From Acorus gramineus (taxonomy: Eukaryota; Streptophyta; Magnoliopsida; Acorales; Acoraceae): DNA of 64,000 nt. The notes under the pieces were generated by a model. That model ran no database searches. It was given only the letters and a program-made list of their open reading frames with translations, and was not told the origin of the DNA. A program made the position numbers and the translations under genes. This document shows, in pieces, positions 61,501-64,000 of the stretch; position 1 is the stretch's first letter, and each line of letters starts with the position of its first letter. The stretch is from NCBI GenBank assembly GCA_030737835.1, contig CM060852.1:10981343-11045342 (forward strand), in the 5' to 3' direction.

Positions 61501-64000
61501 TTAGTTATCCCAGTAGTGCCTTAGCTGAGACATATGGAGAAGCAGCTCTTTCCGACCCAGGCCTGTGACACCACTAGTCATGATCCAGGGAGGTGTTTCT
61601 TTGTAATTCTTACTGATCAGCTCCTGGAATTTCTTAAGGTTCTCATTCAACTGGCTTCCCCTACCACCCTTCATTTTATCGCACTTGGTGAACACAAAAG
61701 TTATTGGTATCTGAAATAAATTTTTAAAAAGGGGTATTCAGAAAGGATGGAAAAAAATATATATCACTGATTCAACCATCAATTAAAAGAGTTAAGTAAA
61801 CGTGAGGAAGAGAGAGATACATTGTTTCGGCCTAACCAATTTGCGCAGTCGAGGTCAATCTGCTGAGGAGGGATGCTGGAATCTATGAGAAGTAAAACAG
61901 CAACCAGTGTTTCTCTATTCAAGAAGTACCCTTTGGTGAATGAAGTCCAATCATTCCGAGCAGCATCTGGAGCTTTTGCGAATCTGTATGTGCATGGGAC
62001 ATGGTCGAAACAATATAAAATCAGGTTGAATGTGAAACAAAATCAAGAGTCTGATCTCATATTGTACATGCGATATGCACATGTTTCTCTCCCACCCATA
62101 TATAGATATATACACATATATATAAGATCACTGCTTGGAGGAACAGTAAAATACTCGAGCTAACAGGACAAAATTCTGTGCATTGGGCATGAGAACAGTC
62201 ATTTTGTGCAAAAAAAACCAAAATAAGTACTGTATACAGTCTCTTAAATCTCAACACCCTGCTATATGCGGGTCTGGTGTGGGTGATGATTGTTTTATAT
62301 GTGTTTCAGTATGTATGTGTGTGTGCATATATATATGTCATCTTGCTGAAATCTATCAATCAGTGGAAGAATGTCCATATAAGCATCAAAATGAATGCTA
62401 GAGAAAAACTTGCCTACCCATAACCAAGCATAACACATCAAGCCTTTTAATGATGACCTTGAATAAGATTGACAATGGAAGTTCCAAGGATTTCTAATGA
62501 ATTTCTTATGAAAAAATGAAACACGATAGTATTGAAAAAAAAAAAGTACTCAAGGTTCTTAAATAGGATCTGCAATTGCATAATTCTCGTAGGGAAAGTC
62601 AAATTCTCGTTTGAAACACCTAACTGAAGAACCAGTCATGTTAATGTAATATATATTCTCCCATAAAATCTAAAGCTGTTCGGAGCTGTTTCCTGACAGC
62701 TGATGCATCATGGCAGCTAGAAATAAAAGGAAGAAGAGTTACCATGTTAACGACACTGAACATTTGCATATTTAATACAGGAACAGAGAAGAGAGATAAG
62801 ACTGCTAGTGAGTTCTCATTATCAGGTGCCTCCCAAGTCCCAATAACATATACCATACTATATACTATAAAAGGTGTCAGTGATATGCCTCCGATCCCCA
62901 ATAATTTGTACATCTCCATTAAACAAAAGTTCATTTGGCAGGAGTAGCATCACCATAATAGCAGACAGTCACTCAAGCAAATTGCCATCCAATAGCCTTA
63001 AGGAACCTTTAATTTTATAGTACTTGTCTCAAGCTAATGAAGATATCCCTTCTACAACACCTGAATTAAGCAATATATTCCAACACCTCATTTTCATGTA
63101 TCACATAGTCCAGTAGATCATTCTGTGGCAGTCTACAAGAATGGGAGTCAAAATTTCCCTTTGACAGTGTTCTGTCTCCAGTTTATAAATATATGATATA
63201 ATATAGCATGAAACAAAATTGCATCTCTGCACAAGTCTTTACACATTGAAATCAAGGATGCTCAATAGTTTTCTCCCAGAGTGCAGGACCATCCACAAAA
63301 TTTTCCAACTTAATCCATAAATAAACCCCAAAACTAACTCATACAACAACATAACTAACTTTCAAGGATATACTACATATCCACAATGCCAAACCTTCAA
63401 TACGTTCGACAAAATTACGCAACCAACAGACTTGAAAATCACAAAGTCCTCAACTTTAAATGAATACTAGAGAAAAACTTGCTTACCCGTAACCAGGCAA
63501 ATCCACAAGGTACCAACTTTTGTCCACCAAGAAGTGATTAATCAACTGGGTTTTCCCTACAAATAAAAAAAGACCACAAATTTCAAACACCCATCAATGG
63601 AAACAACGATAATCACTACATCGACAGGGACGAACCGGGTTTCTTGGAAGTCATGGCGACCTCCTTCTTCCTCACGAGGGCGTTGATGAGGCTCGACTTC
63701 CCGACGTTCGACCGACCCACGACGGCGAATTCGGGCCGACCGTCCCTCGGGCAGTCTCTCGGTCTCGCGCTGCTCTTGACGAACTCCACCACCCTTATCT
63801 GCGCGTGACCCGCGTAGGGACCCGCGACGATGTTCGACCCGGGAAGCACCATCTCCGGCGCCACCTCCGCCGGCTCCACCCCGGGCGGCACGAAGAGCGG
63901 CACGGTCGCCGAGGCGGAGGCGCACAGGGTCCTTCTGGGAGAGGGTTTCAAGGCGAGGGAGGTGTTGAAAGTGGTTTTAGCGAAGACCGGAGGAATCCAT
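61501..64000 (-). CDS. EngB/YihA-type GTP-binding protein, organelle-targeted (5' end outside window)
   Basis: Four exons visible: 64000-63636 (continues beyond the window), 63556-63487, 61983-61821, 61710-61501. They join in frame to 268 residues plus stop; the start codon is upstream of the window. Motifs in order are GRSNVGKSS (G1, P-loop), a Thr in MTSKKPGKT (G2 region), DLPGYG (G3), TKCD (G4) and TSGVTG (G5). The closing [12 protein letters not shown] is typical of plant members such as Arabidopsis EMB2001. Bacterial EngB is needed to assemble the large ribosomal subunit; plant members with an N-terminal Ser/Thr/Arg-rich region, as here, are expected in plastids or mitochondria. Exon 1 is very GC-rich, the later exons are not. 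Intron 2 is 1.5 kb. Confidence 0.92.

Noticed and set aside
62641-62934. 97-codon minus-strand frame in the EngB intron
   Set aside because: Lies inside intron 2 of the EngB-like gene, has no family likeness and no GC rise.
1-64000. tRNA, rRNA, CRISPR arrays, bacterial-type operons
   Set aside because: None seen; the sequence is plant nuclear DNA. The phrase-level search was by eye, so a short snoRNA or miRNA could be missed.

Overview
This is plant nuclear DNA from a flowering plant. The genes are split by many GT-AG introns, the DNA between genes is very AT-rich, and several exons and single-exon genes are strikingly GC-rich (63.6-64.0 kb, 54.9-56.3 kb, 26.0-26.4 kb). That contrast would fit a non-grass monocot or another lineage with bimodal gene GC, but the species cannot be fixed from the sequence. 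All exon boundaries were placed by eye from GT/AG sites, reading-frame continuity and protein family likeness. No transcript or database search was available.

Layout. 0-4.4 kb: no gene; nested and adjacent small DNA transposons, ending in a hAT-like element. 4.5-15.1 kb: a tandem pair of minus-strand serine carboxypeptidase-like (SCPL, acyltransferase type) genes, each with 14 exons of almost identical lengths. 16.2-16.4 kb: an orphan first-exon-like fragment. 17.0-22.3 kb: a minus-strand 13-exon ROF/FKBP62-type co-chaperone with three FKBP domains and a TPR domain. 22.3-25.9 kb: repeats, including an exact 110-bp tandem duplication. 26.0-26.4 kb: a minus-strand intronless gene for a small conserved plant protein. 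26.5-32.5 kb: AT-rich and gene-free, with a long-TIR foldback element. 32.6-43.0 kb: a minus-strand 14-exon glutamine-hydrolysing asparagine synthetase with a LINE remnant in intron 1 and a probable GC-AG intron. 43.0-45.2 kb: a divergent intergenic region with two orphan coding-like fragments. 45.2-48.9 kb: a plus-strand LIN1/CD2BP2-like gene that looks damaged (frameshift, lost donor, missing C-terminus), with LINE fragments and a clean solo LTR in an intron. 49-54 kb: gene-free, with a 945-bp Harbinger-like element. 54.9-56.3 kb: a single-exon U-box/ARM E3 ligase of the PUB30/31 type. 56.3-60.2 kb: repeats. 60.7-61.0 kb: a small intronless gene of unknown function. 61.5-64.0 kb: a minus-strand EngB/YihA-type organelle GTPase, cut by the right edge of the window.

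The genes are an ordinary, functionally unrelated plant set: vacuolar/secretory acyl transfer, HSP90 co-chaperone, nitrogen storage, spliceosome-associated factor, ubiquitin ligation and plastid ribosome assembly. I found no convincing new multi-gene system. The points most worth a second look are the divergence of the SCPL pair (an altered active-site neighbourhood in one copy, a shifted splice acceptor in the other), the FKBP domains lacking the usual active-site Trp, the damaged LIN1-like gene, the unidentified small gene at 60.7 kb, and several insertions whose target-site duplications can be read directly.
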